A DNA stretch of 33,910 nucleotides from Bacteroidota bacterium (GTDB lineage: Bacteria; Bacteroidota; Bacteroidia; NS11-12g; UBA9320): the NCBI GenBank assembly GCA_024679565.1, contig JAIBDD010000028.1, positions 1-33,910 on the forward strand, in the 5' to 3' direction. Below are positions 15,414 to 24,762 of this stretch, one piece after another. Positions within the stretch are counted from its first letter, which is position 1. Each line of letters starts with the position of its first letter. Position numbers and translations under genes: made by a program. The notes below the pieces were generated by a model. That model was not told the origin of the DNA and searched no databases. It saw only the letters and a program-made list of their open reading frames with translations.

Positions 15414-16688
15414 TTAGTATTTCACGATTTTTTCAACGTGTACTTCAACACCAGATTTTACCTTCAAATAATAAATGCCTTGAGCAACATTTGAAATATC
15501 GATCTGATTGGTAACCAATCCGCTTTGCACAGAAATATTACGTAATACTTGTCCTGTCGCGTCGGTTAGCACAATACCATCCACCAATAAATCGGCATCA
15601 CTTTCGATACTTATTACGTCCTGTGTTGGATTTGGATATACGTTAATGTTGTTGGCAAGTGTATGCAATCTAGCTGCATCTCTGTTGGTCTGTTGTGGGA
15701 TAAAGATGTCGGCATTTTCAGTCATCTCAGTGGTTTCTTCAACCGTGTTGGTTTCAGCATTGATTTGATACGCTGTTGAAACACCATTAACGACTTTGGA
15801 GACAAACAATTTATCCAATTCCGCATCGTATTGGATCGTCCCGTTTTGCTCAACCACCAACGATTTGGCTTCAACACCTAGCAGAGATTTATTTGTTATC
15901 TCTCCCGTAACATCATCCAAATCACCGATATAAAAACTTGTTGAACCCCCTTTATCTGCCTCAACAACAATTGCTTTTAGTGTTTTGGTTTTATTACAGT
16001 ACGCTAGCGACAACACATCAACTTGAACGAATACCGTTCTGGTTTTGTTGGTGTTTAAATCTAACTTCACCAAGCGGTTAAACCCAGGTATGTCTTTAGC
16101 CACAAATACAAACTCCGATTTATTGGTGTTTACCGTTGGAAGGCTGATAGAAAAGTTGTGTTTTTGAATTAACCCTCTTGCGTCGTTTTTGGTTTGCTCG
16201 CCCACGTAAGGAAGCGTAGGTACGAATATCGAAAATGTCGGAATTTTTACTTTGTTCGACGTATTGTCAACCAAATCTAGGATGGTAATACTCACATCTT
16301 CGGTTAAAAAGTCATAATAATTGGGGACTTTAGACGTCGCCAAATAAACCAATTTATTCTTCGACTCAACAAAATCTAGCGAAAGAACATGGTCGTATAA
16401 TCGGGTCGATTTAAAGTGCCCACCAGCCTCATTGCGCACATGAATTGTAGACGACGTTCCATCAAAACTAGCATAAGCATATTGCTCTTGACCTGCATAC
16501 TTGATGAACGTGTTCCGGCTATAATCGCTGCCTAAAGAAACGGTTGGTGTTCCAAATTCGCCATCTGCTGCGTTAAAATCGGAAATCTTCCAGTCGTTGT
16601 CGGATTTCACTACGCACGGATAATTTGTTTGAGCCATAACCATTCCGGCTGAGGCAATTAGTGCTAATGACAAGCATAGTTTTTTCAT
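15414..16688 (-). CDS. Secreted protein with T9SS type A sorting domain
   Basis: A 424-aa exported protein. The signal peptide is residues 1-19 (ending GMVMAQ). The C-terminal 75 residues are a type A sorting domain: NINVYPNPTQD, ATGQVL, the NGIYYLKV-like segment VAQGIYYLKV and a final basic KIVKY. They direct transport across the outer membrane by the Por/type IX system and usually cell-surface anchoring. The central part (about 20-345) is beta-rich, with repeating strands that suggest a propeller-like fold (for example KTLKAIVVEAD, GTIQYDAELDKLFVSK), but no catalytic motif was recognised. It is flanked by its own terminator at 15363-15395. Function unknown. Confidence 0.88.
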   Translation of the reverse strand: MKKLCLSLALIASAGMVMAQTNYPCVVKSDNDWKISDFNAADGEFGTPTVSLGSDYSRNTFIKYAGQEQYAYASFDGTSSTIHVRNEAGGHFKSTRLYDHVLSLDFVESKNKLVYLATSKVPNYYDFLTEDVSITILDLVDNTSNKVKIPTFSIFVPTLPYVGEQTKNDARGLIQKHNFSISLPTVNTNKSEFVFVAKDIPGFNRLVKLDLNTNKTRTVFVQVDVLSLAYCNKTKTLKAIVVEADKGGSTSFYIGDLDDVTGEITNKSLLGVEAKSLVVEQNGTIQYDAELDKLFVSKVVNGVSTAYQINAETNTVEETTEMTENADIFIPQQTNRDAARLHTLANNINVYPNPTQDVISIESDADLLVDGIVLTDATGQVLRNISVQSGLVTNQIDISNVAQGIYYLKVKSGVEVHVEKIVKY

Positions 16689-16755
16689 GGTACTACTGTT
16701 TATTTACCCTACAAGTTACAAAATATATACGAACCAGGTGCGCATAGGTTACAAT

Positions 16756-17730
16756 CTAGCCGTCGGTTTTCTTCTTATTTGGCTTAGAGATAGAATCACG
16801 CATACTCGTGTCGGCCTCAATGTTTCGTAATTTGTAATAATCCATCACGCCTAAATTACCAGATCTAAATGCTTCAGCAATTGCCTTTGGCACTTCTGAC
16901 TCAGCTAAAATTACCTGTGCTCGAGCACGTTGAGATTCAGCCTTCATTTCTTGCTCACTTGCAACAGCCATCGCTCGTCGTTCTTCTGCTTTTGCATTCG
17001 CCACTTTTAAATCTGCTTCAGCCTGGTCTGTTTGTAACTCAGCTCCAATATTTTTCCCTATGTCAATGTCTGCAATATCAATACTTAATATCTCGAATGC
17101 CGTACCTGCGTCAAGTCCTTTAGCAAGAACCGTTTTTGAAATACGGTCTGGATTTTCCAAAACTGATTTGTGATCTGTTGCCGAACCAATTGTCGTTACA
17201 ATACCCTCTCCAACACGAGCCAGGATGGTTTCTTCACCAGCACCACCAACCAATTGGTGTATGTTCGCACGCACCGTAACACGGGCTTTGGCAATTAATT
17301 GAATACCATCTTTAGCTACTGCAGCTACAGGAGGCGTATTAATAACTCGAGGATTTACACTTAACTGGACAGCGTCAAATACATCTCTACCTGCTAGGTC
17401 AATGGCCGCAGCGAGGTTAAAATCTAGTGGAATATTTGCTTTGTCGGCACTAATCAGTGCTTTAATTACATTGTTTACATTCCCTCCAGCCATATAGTGC
17501 GTTTCCAAATCGTTAACACCCGTATTCAACCCTGCTTTTACCGAATTGATCTGTGCGTTTATAATAAGTGATGGAGGCACCTTACGAATGCGCATTAACA
17601 CCAACTGAACAATACTTGTTCGGGCTCCAGACACCAAAGCCGTGAACCACAAGCCAATTGGAACAAAGTACAAAAACACAAAAAGGAAAATGAGAATTGC
17701 GCCAATGGCGAGCAATAACGATGCATTCAT
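16756..17730 (-). CDS. floA: Flotillin-like protein FloA (UPF0365)
   Basis: A 324-aa membrane scaffold protein that forms lipid-microdomain assemblies. Two adjacent hydrophobic segments (about 5-38) form the membrane hairpin, followed by the family-specific [18 protein letters not shown] segment and the SPFH domain. An Ala/Glu-rich coiled coil (about 235-285) and a short charged tail follow. The length matches the usual 330 aa. The gene overlaps nfeD by 4 bases, the conserved NfeD-FloA arrangement, where NfeD supports FloA assembly. Confidence 0.96.
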   Translation of the reverse strand: MNASLLLAIGAILIFLFVFLYFVPIGLWFTALVSGARTSIVQLVLMRIRKVPPSLIINAQINSVKAGLNTGVNDLETHYMAGGNVNNVIKALISADKANIPLDFNLAAAIDLAGRDVFDAVQLSVNPRVINTPPVAAVAKDGIQLIAKARVTVRANIHQLVGGAGEETILARVGEGIVTTIGSATDHKSVLENPDRISKTVLAKGLDAGTAFEILSIDIADIDIGKNIGAELQTDQAEADLKVANAKAEERRAMAVASEQEMKAESQRARAQVILAESEVPKAIAEAFRSGNLGVMDYYKLRNIEADTSMRDSISKPNKKKTDG

Positions 17731-18194
17731 ATGTCTAACTTTTTAATAAATATTTTATTCTGATTAATTCGAATTACTTCAATCGTACTTCCTGTTTCAA
17801 TGGCCTCACCTTCTGAGCTAACTTCAACCTTCTTGCCGTTTATTAGGCCTGTACCCAAAGGTCGCATAGCGGAAAGTGCTCGACCTTGATCACCTACATT
17901 CACCAAATCTAACGCGTTTTCTTTGGCTTTGCTTGCAATGGTTCCTGTAGAAGCCATTTTGGTCCACACGCCACTTTTAAGGGCAAATAGAATTACACTT
18001 ATTGTTACAATACCAACAGAAAACAACACAACATTACCCGTTGTATTGCCGTATACGTCGTATGCCTGGTATACACCAAAACTGATAAACCCAAGGCCAA
18101 TTATGCCCAGCACCACACCTGGTGTAACCAGTATTTCTACTAAAAGAAATACAAGGCCGATGGCAATAAAAAATATGATTAAACCTAGCGTCAT
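17727..18194 (-). CDS. NfeD family protein
   Basis: A 155-aa membrane protein. Three hydrophobic segments (about 5-22, 26-47 and 53-75, the last followed by a basic cytosolic turn) precede a soluble C-terminal OB-fold domain, with the characteristic G-x-x-G-x-A start in [17 protein letters not shown] and the ending [16 protein letters not shown]. It is the short NfeD class without the N-terminal serine-protease domain. It is the first gene of the nfeD-floA operon (4-base overlap); the lipid kinase lies 74 bases upstream. Confidence 0.93.
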   Translation of the reverse strand: MTLGLIIFFIAIGLVFLLVEILVTPGVVLGIIGLGFISFGVYQAYDVYGNTTGNVVLFSVGIVTISVILFALKSGVWTKMASTGTIASKAKENALDLVNVGDQGRALSAMRPLGTGLINGKKVEVSSEGEAIETGSTIEVIRINQNKIFIKKLDI

Positions 18195-18268
18195 ATACCT
18201 GTTTTACAACGTACGCAATTTACGTATAAAATGATATTTCTTAACCTGAATTGGAGAAAGGCTACAAT

Positions 18269-19144
18269 CTATACGACAAACGTAATGCCTTGTTTAACTT
18301 GAATATCAAACAAGTTTCCTGACATCTGCTCTCCATCTAGATGCGCATGCATCAATGATTGTGATTTAACCCGCACTTTGTCAACCTTGTATTGGGTCAC
18401 AAACGGTGCACTAAGATGTTTGCCAGATTCTACTTTGGGGATATTGAATAATCGCCTAATAGGTGATAGCGCATCAATCAATATTAGATTTAGCAATCCA
18501 TCCTGGGCATCACTGTCTGGAGATATTCTAAACCCTCCACCATACTCCGTTCCATTAGCAACAGCAATCATGAATAAACGGCGTTTGATCTTTTCACTGG
18601 CTGTTTCTACCTCTACTTCTAAGCTTCTGTAAAAGAAAACATTCTTAAAAATCGCAATCCAGTATTTCCACTTACTTGAAACAAACGGCACTTTCATGCG
18701 CATCGTCTCTCGTGCAACACTGCCGTCGAAACCTATGCCAACACCATTGAGAAAATATCTGTCGTTACACAATCCAAAGTCGTACTTGTCTCTACTTGTG
18801 CGCATCACGCTTTGTATTGACTCAGTCATTGAAATACCTCCATACACCAACCGATGAAAATCATTTCCGCTTCCAGCCGGCACTATATGGATAGTAAGTT
18901 GATGCACATCTTGAACATTCAACACTTCGTTAACCGTTCCATCTCCACCAACTATGGAAACTACATTGGGCTGAAACTGATCTAGTTGCTGTTGTATCGC
19001 TTCTAAATCGTTCGGCTTCTTGGTATAGTAAAATGTAAAATTGTATTGGTTTTGTTGTTGGGCAAAAGCCTCATAATCTGCACCAACTTTTTGGGCGGTA
19101 CCTCCACCCGCAAACGGGTTACAAATGACTAGGACTTTGATCAA
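18269..19144 (-). CDS. Diacylglycerol kinase family lipid kinase (YegS-like)
   Basis: A 291-aa enzyme that would phosphorylate a membrane lipid alcohol such as diacylglycerol. The nucleotide-binding signature [11 protein letters not shown] is at 66-76, preceded by the N-terminal NPFAGGG loop, and the second lobe has GSGNDFHR and the family motif GIGFDGSVA. Substrate specificity (diacylglycerol, sphingosine or other lipid) cannot be read. Its start overlaps the stop of fbp by 4 bases, so the two are co-translated. Confidence 0.92.
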   Translation of the reverse strand: MIKVLVICNPFAGGGTAQKVGADYEAFAQQQNQYNFTFYYTKKPNDLEAIQQQLDQFQPNVVSIVGGDGTVNEVLNVQDVHQLTIHIVPAGSGNDFHRLVYGGISMTESIQSVMRTSRDKYDFGLCNDRYFLNGVGIGFDGSVARETMRMKVPFVSSKWKYWIAIFKNVFFYRSLEVEVETASEKIKRRLFMIAVANGTEYGGGFRISPDSDAQDGLLNLILIDALSPIRRLFNIPKVESGKHLSAPFVTQYKVDKVRVKSQSLMHAHLDGEQMSGNLFDIQVKQGITFVV

Positions 19145-20118
19145 TTACACCGATTTAATACGTCGTCAACCATGTTTGTAGAACCCATAATTACGGGAAC
19201 ACGTTGATGAAGTTCAGTCGGCTCTACTTCCATGATGCGCTGATCGCCTGTAGATGCTTTCCCTCCTGCTTGCTCTATAAGAAATGCCATTGGGTTGCAC
19301 TCATACATTAAACGCAATTTGCCATTGGGTGCGGAAGCGCTGGCTGGATACATAAATATTCCACCTTTTATTAAGTTCCTATGAAAATCGGCAACCATCG
19401 ACCCGATGTACCTTGCCGACATTTTAGCTTCTTTGCATGCATCAACATATTGCTTGATTCCTTCAGGGAAGGTTTTATAATTTCCCTCGTTAACTGAATA
19501 AATTTTGCCCTCTTCTGGCATGTGCATATTCGGATGACTCAAACAAAAATCACCAATAGACATATCTAAAGTAAACCCGTTAACCCCTGCACCAGTAGTA
19601 TATACCAACATAGTACTAGAACCATAAATGATATAACCAGCAGCGATTTGATTAACCCCTTTTTGCAAACAATCGGCATCTGTCGCTTTTGTTCCAACCG
19701 GAGATACCCTCTTGTAAATTGAAAAAATTGTACCAATAGGTGCGTTCACGTCGATATTTGACGACCCATCTAATGGATCCATTGCCAATACGTATTTAGC
19801 ATCCGGATTCAAATGTCGGATGTAATCTTCTTCCTCACTAATAATCGCACAGCAATCTCCCCCGGCCGATAAAGACGAAATAAACTCGTCGTTGGCTATT
19901 ACATCAAGCTTTTTCACCTCTTCCCCTTGAATATTGGTCGAACCATGTTCGCCCAATACATCAACAAGACCTGCCTTTCTTACATCTCTGTTTACCAGTT
20001 TGGTCGCAAATTTTATGTCGCGGAAAATTTTAGATAAGTTACCCGAAGCATCTGGGTGTTTAGCTTGTTCGTTAGCAACAAACTGACTTAAAGTAATGAC
20101 GGTGTTTCTGTTTCTCAT
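19141..20118 (-). CDS. fbp: Fructose-1,6-bisphosphatase, class I
   Basis: A 325-aa cytosolic gluconeogenic enzyme that hydrolyses fructose 1,6-bisphosphate. The metal-binding motif [13 protein letters not shown] is at 113-125 and SEEE at 94-97 supplies further ligands; the substrate-binding region [18 protein letters not shown] is near the C-terminus. Length and motifs match class I enzymes. It heads an operon with the lipid kinase and is divergent from the aspartate kinase, whose promoter overlaps its own. Confidence 0.97.
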   Translation of the reverse strand: MRNRNTVITLSQFVANEQAKHPDASGNLSKIFRDIKFATKLVNRDVRKAGLVDVLGEHGSTNIQGEEVKKLDVIANDEFISSLSAGGDCCAIISEEEDYIRHLNPDAKYVLAMDPLDGSSNIDVNAPIGTIFSIYKRVSPVGTKATDADCLQKGVNQIAAGYIIYGSSTMLVYTTGAGVNGFTLDMSIGDFCLSHPNMHMPEEGKIYSVNEGNYKTFPEGIKQYVDACKEAKMSARYIGSMVADFHRNLIKGGIFMYPASASAPNGKLRLMYECNPMAFLIEQAGGKASTGDQRIMEVEPTELHQRVPVIMGSTNMVDDVLNRCN

Positions 20119-20159
20119 TTTGGTTATTCTTCACAAACGCTTTAGTAGTGGTAAAAACG

Positions 20160-20167
20160 TAATTTTG
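20160..20167 (+). promoter_or_regulatory. -7 box TAATTTTG for the aspartate kinase
   Basis: An exact TAnnTTTG match, 43 bases before the ATG at 20211. It lies 6 bases from the oppositely oriented fbp box, so the two polymerases would compete for overlapping DNA. Confidence 0.45.
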
Positions 20168-20173
20168 CAGTGG

Positions 20174-20181
20174 CAAATATA
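20174..20181 (-). promoter_or_regulatory. -7 box TATATTTG for fbp
   Basis: An exact TAnnTTTG match on the minus strand, 55 bases before the fbp ATG. Each promoter fires through the other's box, so the leaders of the two divergent genes overlap. Confidence 0.45.
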
Positions 20182-20210
20182 AGTCCACAAACAGCAATAA
20201 ACTTGGTTGA

Positions 20211-21473
20211 ATGTTAGTATTCAAATTTGGAGGAGCATCGGTTAAAGATGCAAAATCGGTTCGCAACGTAGCAAAGATCTTAGAGCGATATCAAAACGAA
20301 CAAATTTTGGTAGTTGTTTCCGCAATGGGCAAAACAACCAACCTGATGGAATCATTGGTTGATGCATATATTAACCAAAAAGACTTCAACTCAATTCTTG
20401 ATGAAGTAAAATCGTTTCATCGAAACATTATAAAAGATTTAATAGGTGATAATTCACAGCAGTTTTACGAAGTTGAAAACCTGCTGATTGAGCTGGAGTG
20501 TGCTCTAGATACCGACATGCTAAGCAATGGTTATGACTTTGTTTACGACCAAATCGTACCCTATGGCGAATTAATCTCAACACGAATTATAAGCCATTTT
20601 TTAAACGAGAATGACATCACCAATAGGTGGCTAGACGCACGCAACTTTGTGGTTACGTCTTCGCACCACAGAAGAGCACGGGTAGATTGGGACACCACTA
20701 AAAACCTAATTAGCAAAAGAGCGAAGAAGTTGATTGAGAAGCAATTGACCATCACGCAAGGATTTATCGGTCGCACAATTGACAACACAACGTCAACACT
20801 CGGACGAGAAGGTAGTGATTATTCAGCAGCCATTTTCGCATTTTGCCTAGATGCAGCATCTGTTACAATCTGGAAGGATGTTCCTGGGGTGATGAATGGC
20901 GACCCAAAATTGCTTGACGACACCACATTATTACCAGACATTTCATTTAAAGAAGCCATCGAGCTGGCGTATTATGGTGCATCTGTGATTCACCCAAAAA
21001 CGATTCAGCCACTTCTAAAAAAATCTATACCCCTATACGTTAGGTCTTTTGTAGACGAACATGCTCCCGGAACCATTGTTCAGGATCATGGTCTACAAAA
21101 TGTAGTAGAAGTGCCTTGTTACATTGTAAAAGACAATCAAGTGATGCTATCGTTGTCGTCAAAAGATTTTGCATTTATCGTTGAAGATAACCTGAGCCAC
21201 ATTTTTAGTGCATTGGCATCAAGCGGCATCCAAATTAACTTGATGCAAAACACTGCCATATCGTTTACCATATGTGTTAATAACGATGCCATGCGCATCG
21301 ACAAATTCTTGTCCATCATTGGCGATACCTACTTGATTGAAAAAACTGAGAAACTTCAGCTTTTGACTGTTTTCAACCCTGCTAGTGACTCAAACCTGTC
21401 TAGCATTGGGGAGGGCAAAAAACAAATTCTAGAACACCGAACACAAAACGCTTTACAGGTTATTCTGCAATAG
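20211..21473 (+). CDS. lysC: Aspartate kinase (monofunctional)
   Basis: A 420-aa cytosolic enzyme catalysing the first step of the aspartate family of amino acids (lysine, threonine, methionine). The kinase signature KFGGASV is at 5-11, with VVVSAMGKTTN, TLGREGSDYSAA and WKDVPGVMNGDP as the nucleotide and aspartate sites. The C-terminal 130 residues form ACT-type regulatory domains, so feedback inhibition is likely, but the effector cannot be read. It is not fused to homoserine dehydrogenase. Its 3' end overlaps the convergent SIMPL gene by 14 bases. The symbol is given by function; Bacteroidota often have more than one paralogue. Confidence 0.92.
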   Translation: MLVFKFGGASVKDAKSVRNVAKILERYQNEQILVVVSAMGKTTNLMESLVDAYINQKDFNSILDEVKSFHRNIIKDLIGDNSQQFYEVENLLIELECALDTDMLSNGYDFVYDQIVPYGELISTRIISHFLNENDITNRWLDARNFVVTSSHHRRARVDWDTTKNLISKRAKKLIEKQLTITQGFIGRTIDNTTSTLGREGSDYSAAIFAFCLDAASVTIWKDVPGVMNGDPKLLDDTTLLPDISFKEAIELAYYGASVIHPKTIQPLLKKSIPLYVRSFVDEHAPGTIVQDHGLQNVVEVPCYIVKDNQVMLSLSSKDFAFIVEDNLSHIFSALASSGIQINLMQNTAISFTICVNNDAMRIDKFLSIIGDTYLIEKTEKLQLLTVFNPASDSNLSSIGEGKKQILEHRTQNALQVILQ

Positions 21474-22200
21474 CGAAAGTTGCATTTACTTCGTATTTAA
21501 TCGTAATTTCTCGCAACTCTGTTGCTCCCGAAGATTGGTCTGACCGAATGTTCATCGCACTTTTTTCACGTGTAAATGGAACAGGCGGATTATAGCCATA
21601 CTCTGCTTCGCTAATCATAAGCACTTCGCCGCATTTTTCGTTTAAACTCTCTAAGAGATAGGAAGCTTTTTCCTTCGCATTTTTAAGCGCCGCGATTTTT
21701 ACTTCCTTTTTTATTGATTCAATTTTGGAGTGCCGAAGGGCACTTATCTGCATGTTTGCGACCCCTTTTGCATCAATCGTTTTGATGATTTGATCGATGA
21801 TTTTAAAATCAGCAAGTGTTAGGACTAATGTTTTGTTCACCAACATTTCTTTCCCTGCCGGTCGGTAATAATTACCAGCAGCACTTACTTTTATCTGATT
21901 GTCTTTGACTCCAGCCTTTTTGAGCTGACTTAAAATCAATGGTTCAATGGTGGCTATCGAGACTTTGGTTTTATAGTCTTCATACTTTTTGCCTGGCTCA
22001 AATTCTTCCTTCCAGTACTCCTTTATGTTGATGCTGAATTCTATAATATCAGGAACAATTTTCTTCTCAGCTGTTCCAGTTACATTAATGGTTCTCATTT
22101 TTTCTGCTGATGTCGTAGTCATTTTTTGAGCTTTACAATTGGTAAAAAAGAAACAGGTTAACAAAGCCAGCCATGTGATATTTAGTTTGTTTGTTTTCAT
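21460..22200 (-). CDS. SIMPL domain-containing protein (DUF541), probable lipoprotein
   Basis: A 246-aa exported protein. The N-terminus has a hydrophobic signal and a cysteine (C22 in FFFTNCKAQ) that fits a Bacteroidota lipobox, so it is probably lipid-anchored. The SIMPL/DUF541 domain covers about 36-245: it opens with RTINVTGTAEKKIVPD and has the later typical LKNAKEKASYLLESL. Function unknown; members are linked to outer-membrane or periplasmic stress. It is 6 bases behind the MORN gene on the same strand and overlaps the aspartate kinase 3' end by 14 bases. Confidence 0.87.
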   Translation of the reverse strand: MKTNKLNITWLALLTCFFFTNCKAQKMTTTSAEKMRTINVTGTAEKKIVPDIIEFSINIKEYWKEEFEPGKKYEDYKTKVSIATIEPLILSQLKKAGVKDNQIKVSAAGNYYRPAGKEMLVNKTLVLTLADFKIIDQIIKTIDAKGVANMQISALRHSKIESIKKEVKIAALKNAKEKASYLLESLNEKCGEVLMISEAEYGYNPPVPFTREKSAMNIRSDQSSGATELREITIKYEVNATFAIAE

Positions 22201-22206
22201 AGTGCA

Positions 22207-23358
22207 TTACCTCATTTCAATATCATTTTCAAAACGGACAGTTACAGAACCACTTAATGGGCTGTACAAGTCAAAATCTCCTTCTTTTTTCCCATTTACC
22301 CAAGTGCCGCTTAAAGAAGTTTGACTCCCATTTACCACTTGCTTGCAAAATCCATGGGGTTTGCCATTGCGAAAACTCCCTTCCACATATCCTTCAGGGC
22401 TCACTAATTTGCCCTTACCGTTAAACTGATTATTGCGAAACTCTCCGTTATAGTGATACTTTTCTGAAAACCAGAAATGTCCGTCTCCATGCATTAGGTC
22501 ACGATACCATTGACCTTCATATCTCGTACCATTCGAAAAAGTAGCATTGCCATATCCTGTTCTCCTCCCCAGTACAAAATCGCCTTGATACAAGACTCCT
22601 TTTGGCACACTTAACACACCTTGTCCCCACAAAAAACCGAGCCTAAACCCACCTGTGTAGGCCATCCCTGTCGAATCGGAAAAAGTTCCTATCCCGTTTG
22701 GTATACCGCTTTCCCAATCGCCTTTATATTGTAACGACGTTGGCCATCTCATTTCACCTTTACCAACAAAGCAGTCACCAGAAATACACTGGCCACCTGG
22801 TATTATCCGCATACCCCACTCAGATTGAAGCAATTGATTTTGTGTGGTTAAAAAACTATCGTTTACGCTGAATTTAACCAACTCAATGTGTTTGTTTTTA
22901 AAGTAAACCTTCGCATGCCCTAGTCCTAAATCACCGTGGTATATGTACTTATTAAAGGTATCTACTTCGAAAGCATCGTACTTATAATTCGCAAAATCTG
23001 ACAACCGCATAGAAAAATCAAGCGCCATAGGCAGCTCACCTTCAAATGCACTAAACACATAGCCAGAATCGTAAAATTGAATTTCCTTTAAAACGAAGTT
23101 TTGATTAAAAATCAAACTAATCCCCATTTCGTACGACCGCATTTCATACTCATTATTCGTCAACGAAAATATTTCTTCAAGCTGTCCTGAATCAATGGTT
23201 TGGATTAAACCCGTAAGTGGAGGGTAGGTAGCAATTTGGCCCAACATATATAAATATGGGCTTGTTTTAATCTCATTTGAAGATTTGTCCTGTCCGAAAC
23301 AGAAAGCACCACTCGCAACAAGTAATGTTAAAAAGACTCCTTTTATTAAGTATTTCAT
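22207..23358 (-). CDS. Secreted MORN-repeat protein
   Basis: A 383-aa protein with a signal peptide (residues 1-22, ending AFCFGQ). The N-terminal 180 residues are not recognised. From about 200 onward seven MORN repeats follow (YKGDWESG, YTGGFRLG, YQGDFVLG, YEGQWYRD, YNGEFRNN, VEGSFRNG and LSGTWVNG), forming an elongated beta-sheet used for protein or membrane contacts. An upstream in-frame ATG at 23415 would add 19 residues of no signal character, so the ATG at 23358, which starts the signal peptide, is preferred. It shares an operon with the SIMPL lipoprotein 6 bases downstream, which suggests a common periplasmic or envelope role. Confidence 0.88.
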   Translation of the reverse strand: MKYLIKGVFLTLLVASGAFCFGQDKSSNEIKTSPYLYMLGQIATYPPLTGLIQTIDSGQLEEIFSLTNNEYEMRSYEMGISLIFNQNFVLKEIQFYDSGYVFSAFEGELPMALDFSMRLSDFANYKYDAFEVDTFNKYIYHGDLGLGHAKVYFKNKHIELVKFSVNDSFLTTQNQLLQSEWGMRIIPGGQCISGDCFVGKGEMRWPTSLQYKGDWESGIPNGIGTFSDSTGMAYTGGFRLGFLWGQGVLSVPKGVLYQGDFVLGRRTGYGNATFSNGTRYEGQWYRDLMHGDGHFWFSEKYHYNGEFRNNQFNGKGKLVSPEGYVEGSFRNGKPHGFCKQVVNGSQTSLSGTWVNGKKEGDFDLYSPLSGSVTVRFENDIEMR

Positions 23359-23442
23359 GCAGACTTCTATACAAATAAACGTGAATGAAAATGAATAGTA
23401 TGAATCCCCGAACATTTTTTTATTTAGAATGTTTTAAAATAG

Positions 23443-23450
23443 TAGTTTTG
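23443..23450 (+). promoter_or_regulatory. -7 box TAGTTTTG for fdx-iscX
   Basis: An exact TAnnTTTG match ending 8 bases before the ATG of fdx. It predicts a near-leaderless mRNA for the fdx-iscX-kdsC-like operon. Confidence 0.5.
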
Positions 23451-23458
23451 CACGCTTT

Positions 23459-23785
23459 ATGGCACATAAAATTCGATTTCTTTTTGAAAACAACAACCTC
23501 GAATCAAAAGAGGTAGATTGTGATTCAGGTGATTCCATTTTGGATGTAGCCCACGACCATGACATTGAATTGCACCACAACTGCGGTGCCGTTTGTGCAT
23601 GTTCTACTTGCCACGTTTATATCGAAGAAGGCATGGATAGTTTACCGGAAATCACAGATAAAGAAGAAGACTTTATTGACCGGGCTATCAGCCCTAGCAT
23701 TAATTCGCGGTTGGCGTGTCAATGTAAAATATCAAGTGACTTAACCGTCACCATTCCTGATCAAGAACAATTTAACGGACACTAA
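23459..23785 (+). CDS. fdx: [2Fe-2S] ferredoxin, Isc/adrenodoxin type
   Basis: A 108-aa electron carrier for iron-sulfur cluster assembly. The four cluster cysteines C42, C48, C51 and C87 occur at exactly the positions known in E. coli Fdx, with the extra non-ligand C46 also kept. IscX follows after one base, which supports an Isc role; the scaffold and desulfurase genes are not in this window. First gene of the operon with iscX and the phosphatase. Confidence 0.96.
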   Translation: MAHKIRFLFENNNLESKEVDCDSGDSILDVAHDHDIELHHNCGAVCACSTCHVYIEEGMDSLPEITDKEEDFIDRAISPSINSRLACQCKISSDLTVTIPDQEQFNGH

Positions 23786-23786
23786 G

Positions 23787-24023
23787 ATGGAGACATTTGA
23801 ACTACCTATTGAGTGGGCTGACTATGAAGACATCGCCATGGCTTTGTACGAAAAGTTCGGAGATGACTTTAATGAAGGTAAAATTTACCGCATTCGATTT
23901 ACAGATTTACTTAGTTGGGTGATGGAAATTCCTACTTTTGTTGGAACAAAAGAAGATTGTAACGAAGGACACCTTGAAATGATTCAATCGAGCTGGGTGT
24001 ATGAGTGGCGCGACAATCAATAA
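23787..24023 (+). CDS. iscX: Fe-S assembly protein IscX
   Basis: A 78-aa acidic protein that binds IscS and modulates cluster assembly. The core matches IscX: W10 and ALYEKFGDDF, then RIRFTDLLSWVMEIPTF, and finally the ILEAI/W-like C-terminus (EMIQSSWVYEW). A short extra N-terminus and a three-residue insertion distinguish it from the 66-aa E. coli protein. It follows fdx by one base, the usual order, and overlaps the next gene's GTG start. Confidence 0.94.
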   Translation: METFELPIEWADYEDIAMALYEKFGDDFNEGKIYRIRFTDLLSWVMEIPTFVGTKEDCNEGHLEMIQSSWVYEWRDNQ

Positions 24024-24529
24024 CCGTTTTGGCAGATATCTATTTACAGAAACTCAAACACATTAAAGTATTCGTCTTTGACATAGACGGTGTTTTAACA
24101 GATGGTAATATCCATGTTACCGATGAAGGTGTTTTCTTCAGATCAACCAGCGTTAAAGATGGTTATGGTATTGCCAAAGCACTCAAAGCAGGATTTAAAA
24201 TCGTGGCCATCAGCGGTGGATCTGCTGAAGGTGTAAAAATTAGACTAAATCGCTTAGGCGTTAAAGACGTTTTCTTACATGTCAAAAACAAACTTGAGGT
24301 TTTAGACACATGGTTATTAAAGAATAATTTCCAGCGTAAAGATTGTTTAATGATGGGTGATGACGAGCCTGATTTAAGCATAATGGAGGCCGTTGGTTTT
24401 TCTTGTTGTCCTGCGGATGCAGTACAAAAAGTTAAAGATTCCGTAGACTATCAATCTCCCAACGCAGGAGGCAAAGGCTGCGTCAGAAACGTAATTGAAA
24501 CACGCTTAAAACTTTCAAACGACTGGTAA
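24005..24529 (+). CDS. HAD-family phosphatase, KdsC-like (KDO 8-phosphate phosphatase)
   Basis: A 174-aa cytosolic HAD phosphatase of the compact C0 type with no cap domain, as in KdsC, which removes phosphate from KDO 8-phosphate in lipopolysaccharide core synthesis. Motif I is FDIDGVLTDG (nucleophile D26, acid D28), motif II is AISGGSA, motif III includes K98, and motif IV is MMGDDEPD. There is no ATG before motif I, so it must start at GTG 24005 (overlapping iscX by 19 bases) or at TTG 24029, 5 bases after the iscX stop; TTG gives an N-terminus LADIYLQKL closer to typical KdsC. The placement behind fdx-iscX is odd for an LPS gene and looks like simple operon packing. Confidence 0.88.
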   Translation: MARQSITVLADIYLQKLKHIKVFVFDIDGVLTDGNIHVTDEGVFFRSTSVKDGYGIAKALKAGFKIVAISGGSAEGVKIRLNRLGVKDVFLHVKNKLEVLDTWLLKNNFQRKDCLMMGDDEPDLSIMEAVGFSCCPADAVQKVKDSVDYQSPNAGGKGCVRNVIETRLKLSNDW

Positions 24530-24540
24530 TCAACCAGTTG
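24520..24540 (+). terminator. Weak hairpin at the end of the fdx-iscX-kdsC operon
   Basis: A 7-bp stem CGACTGG / CCAGTTG (one G-T pair) with a 7-base loop overlaps the stop codon. No T-run follows, so termination would be weak and read-through into the small-RNA spacer is possible. Confidence 0.35.
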
Positions 24541-24566
24541 AACTCACAATATTTAGTTAGAAATAC

Positions 24567-24597
24567 TTTGCAATTCGTAATAATTACGCTTTCTTTG
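24567..24597 (+). promoter_or_regulatory. Promoter of small RNA copy 1 (TTTG-N19-TTTCTTTG)
   Basis: TTTG at 24567-24570 and TTTCTTTG at 24590-24597 match the Bacteroidota -33 and -7 elements (one mismatch in the latter) at 19-base spacing. The -7 box ends 4 bases before the first stem of the RNA. Confidence 0.6.
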
Positions 24598-24600
24598 TAT

Positions 24601-24675
24601 AGCCTTCGTGAGGAGGCATTTTTTCATGGTTAGTTTGGTTTATTTGCCCTGCTCATTAGAGCGGGGCTTCTTTTT
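24601..24675 (+). ncRNA. Structured small RNA, copy 1
   Basis: About 75 nt in the 321-bp spacer between the KdsC-like gene and the convergent sulfatase. It has a 6-bp hairpin GCCTTC-GTGA-GGAGGC (24602-24617, GNRA loop), a U-rich single-stranded linker with ATGGTTAGTTTGG, and a 9-bp terminator GCCCTGCTC-ATTA-GAGCGGGGC (24646-24667) followed by TTCTTTTT. A near-identical copy lies 161 bp downstream. The two hairpins, GNRA loop, own promoter and intrinsic terminator argue for a non-coding RNA. It may belong to the Rfam Flavo-1 family, but I cannot confirm that from memory. A short ATG frame in the linker passes through the terminator and is probably chance. Confidence 0.75.
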
Positions 24676-24726
24676 ACAAAAAATCACACATATAGTCACA
24701 TGTACTATAAATACATCAGTTTATTC

Positions 24727-24758
24727 TTGCATTTCACAAGTGAATGACGTTATCTTCG
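24727..24758 (+). promoter_or_regulatory. Promoter of small RNA copy 2 (TTG-N21-TATCTTCG)
   Basis: TTG at 24727-24729 and TATCTTCG at 24751-24758 (one mismatch to TAnnTTTG) at 21-base spacing, ending 4 bases before the first stem of copy 2. The sequence differs from the copy 1 promoter, so the element is kept in position while the spacer has diverged. Confidence 0.55.
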
Positions 24759-24762
24759 TTTC

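Noticed and set aside
24005-24028. IscX and KdsC-like overlap as a translational fusion
   Set aside because: The frames differ and iscX has its own stop; it is an ordinary overlap or simply a wrong GTG start with TTG at 24029 used instead.
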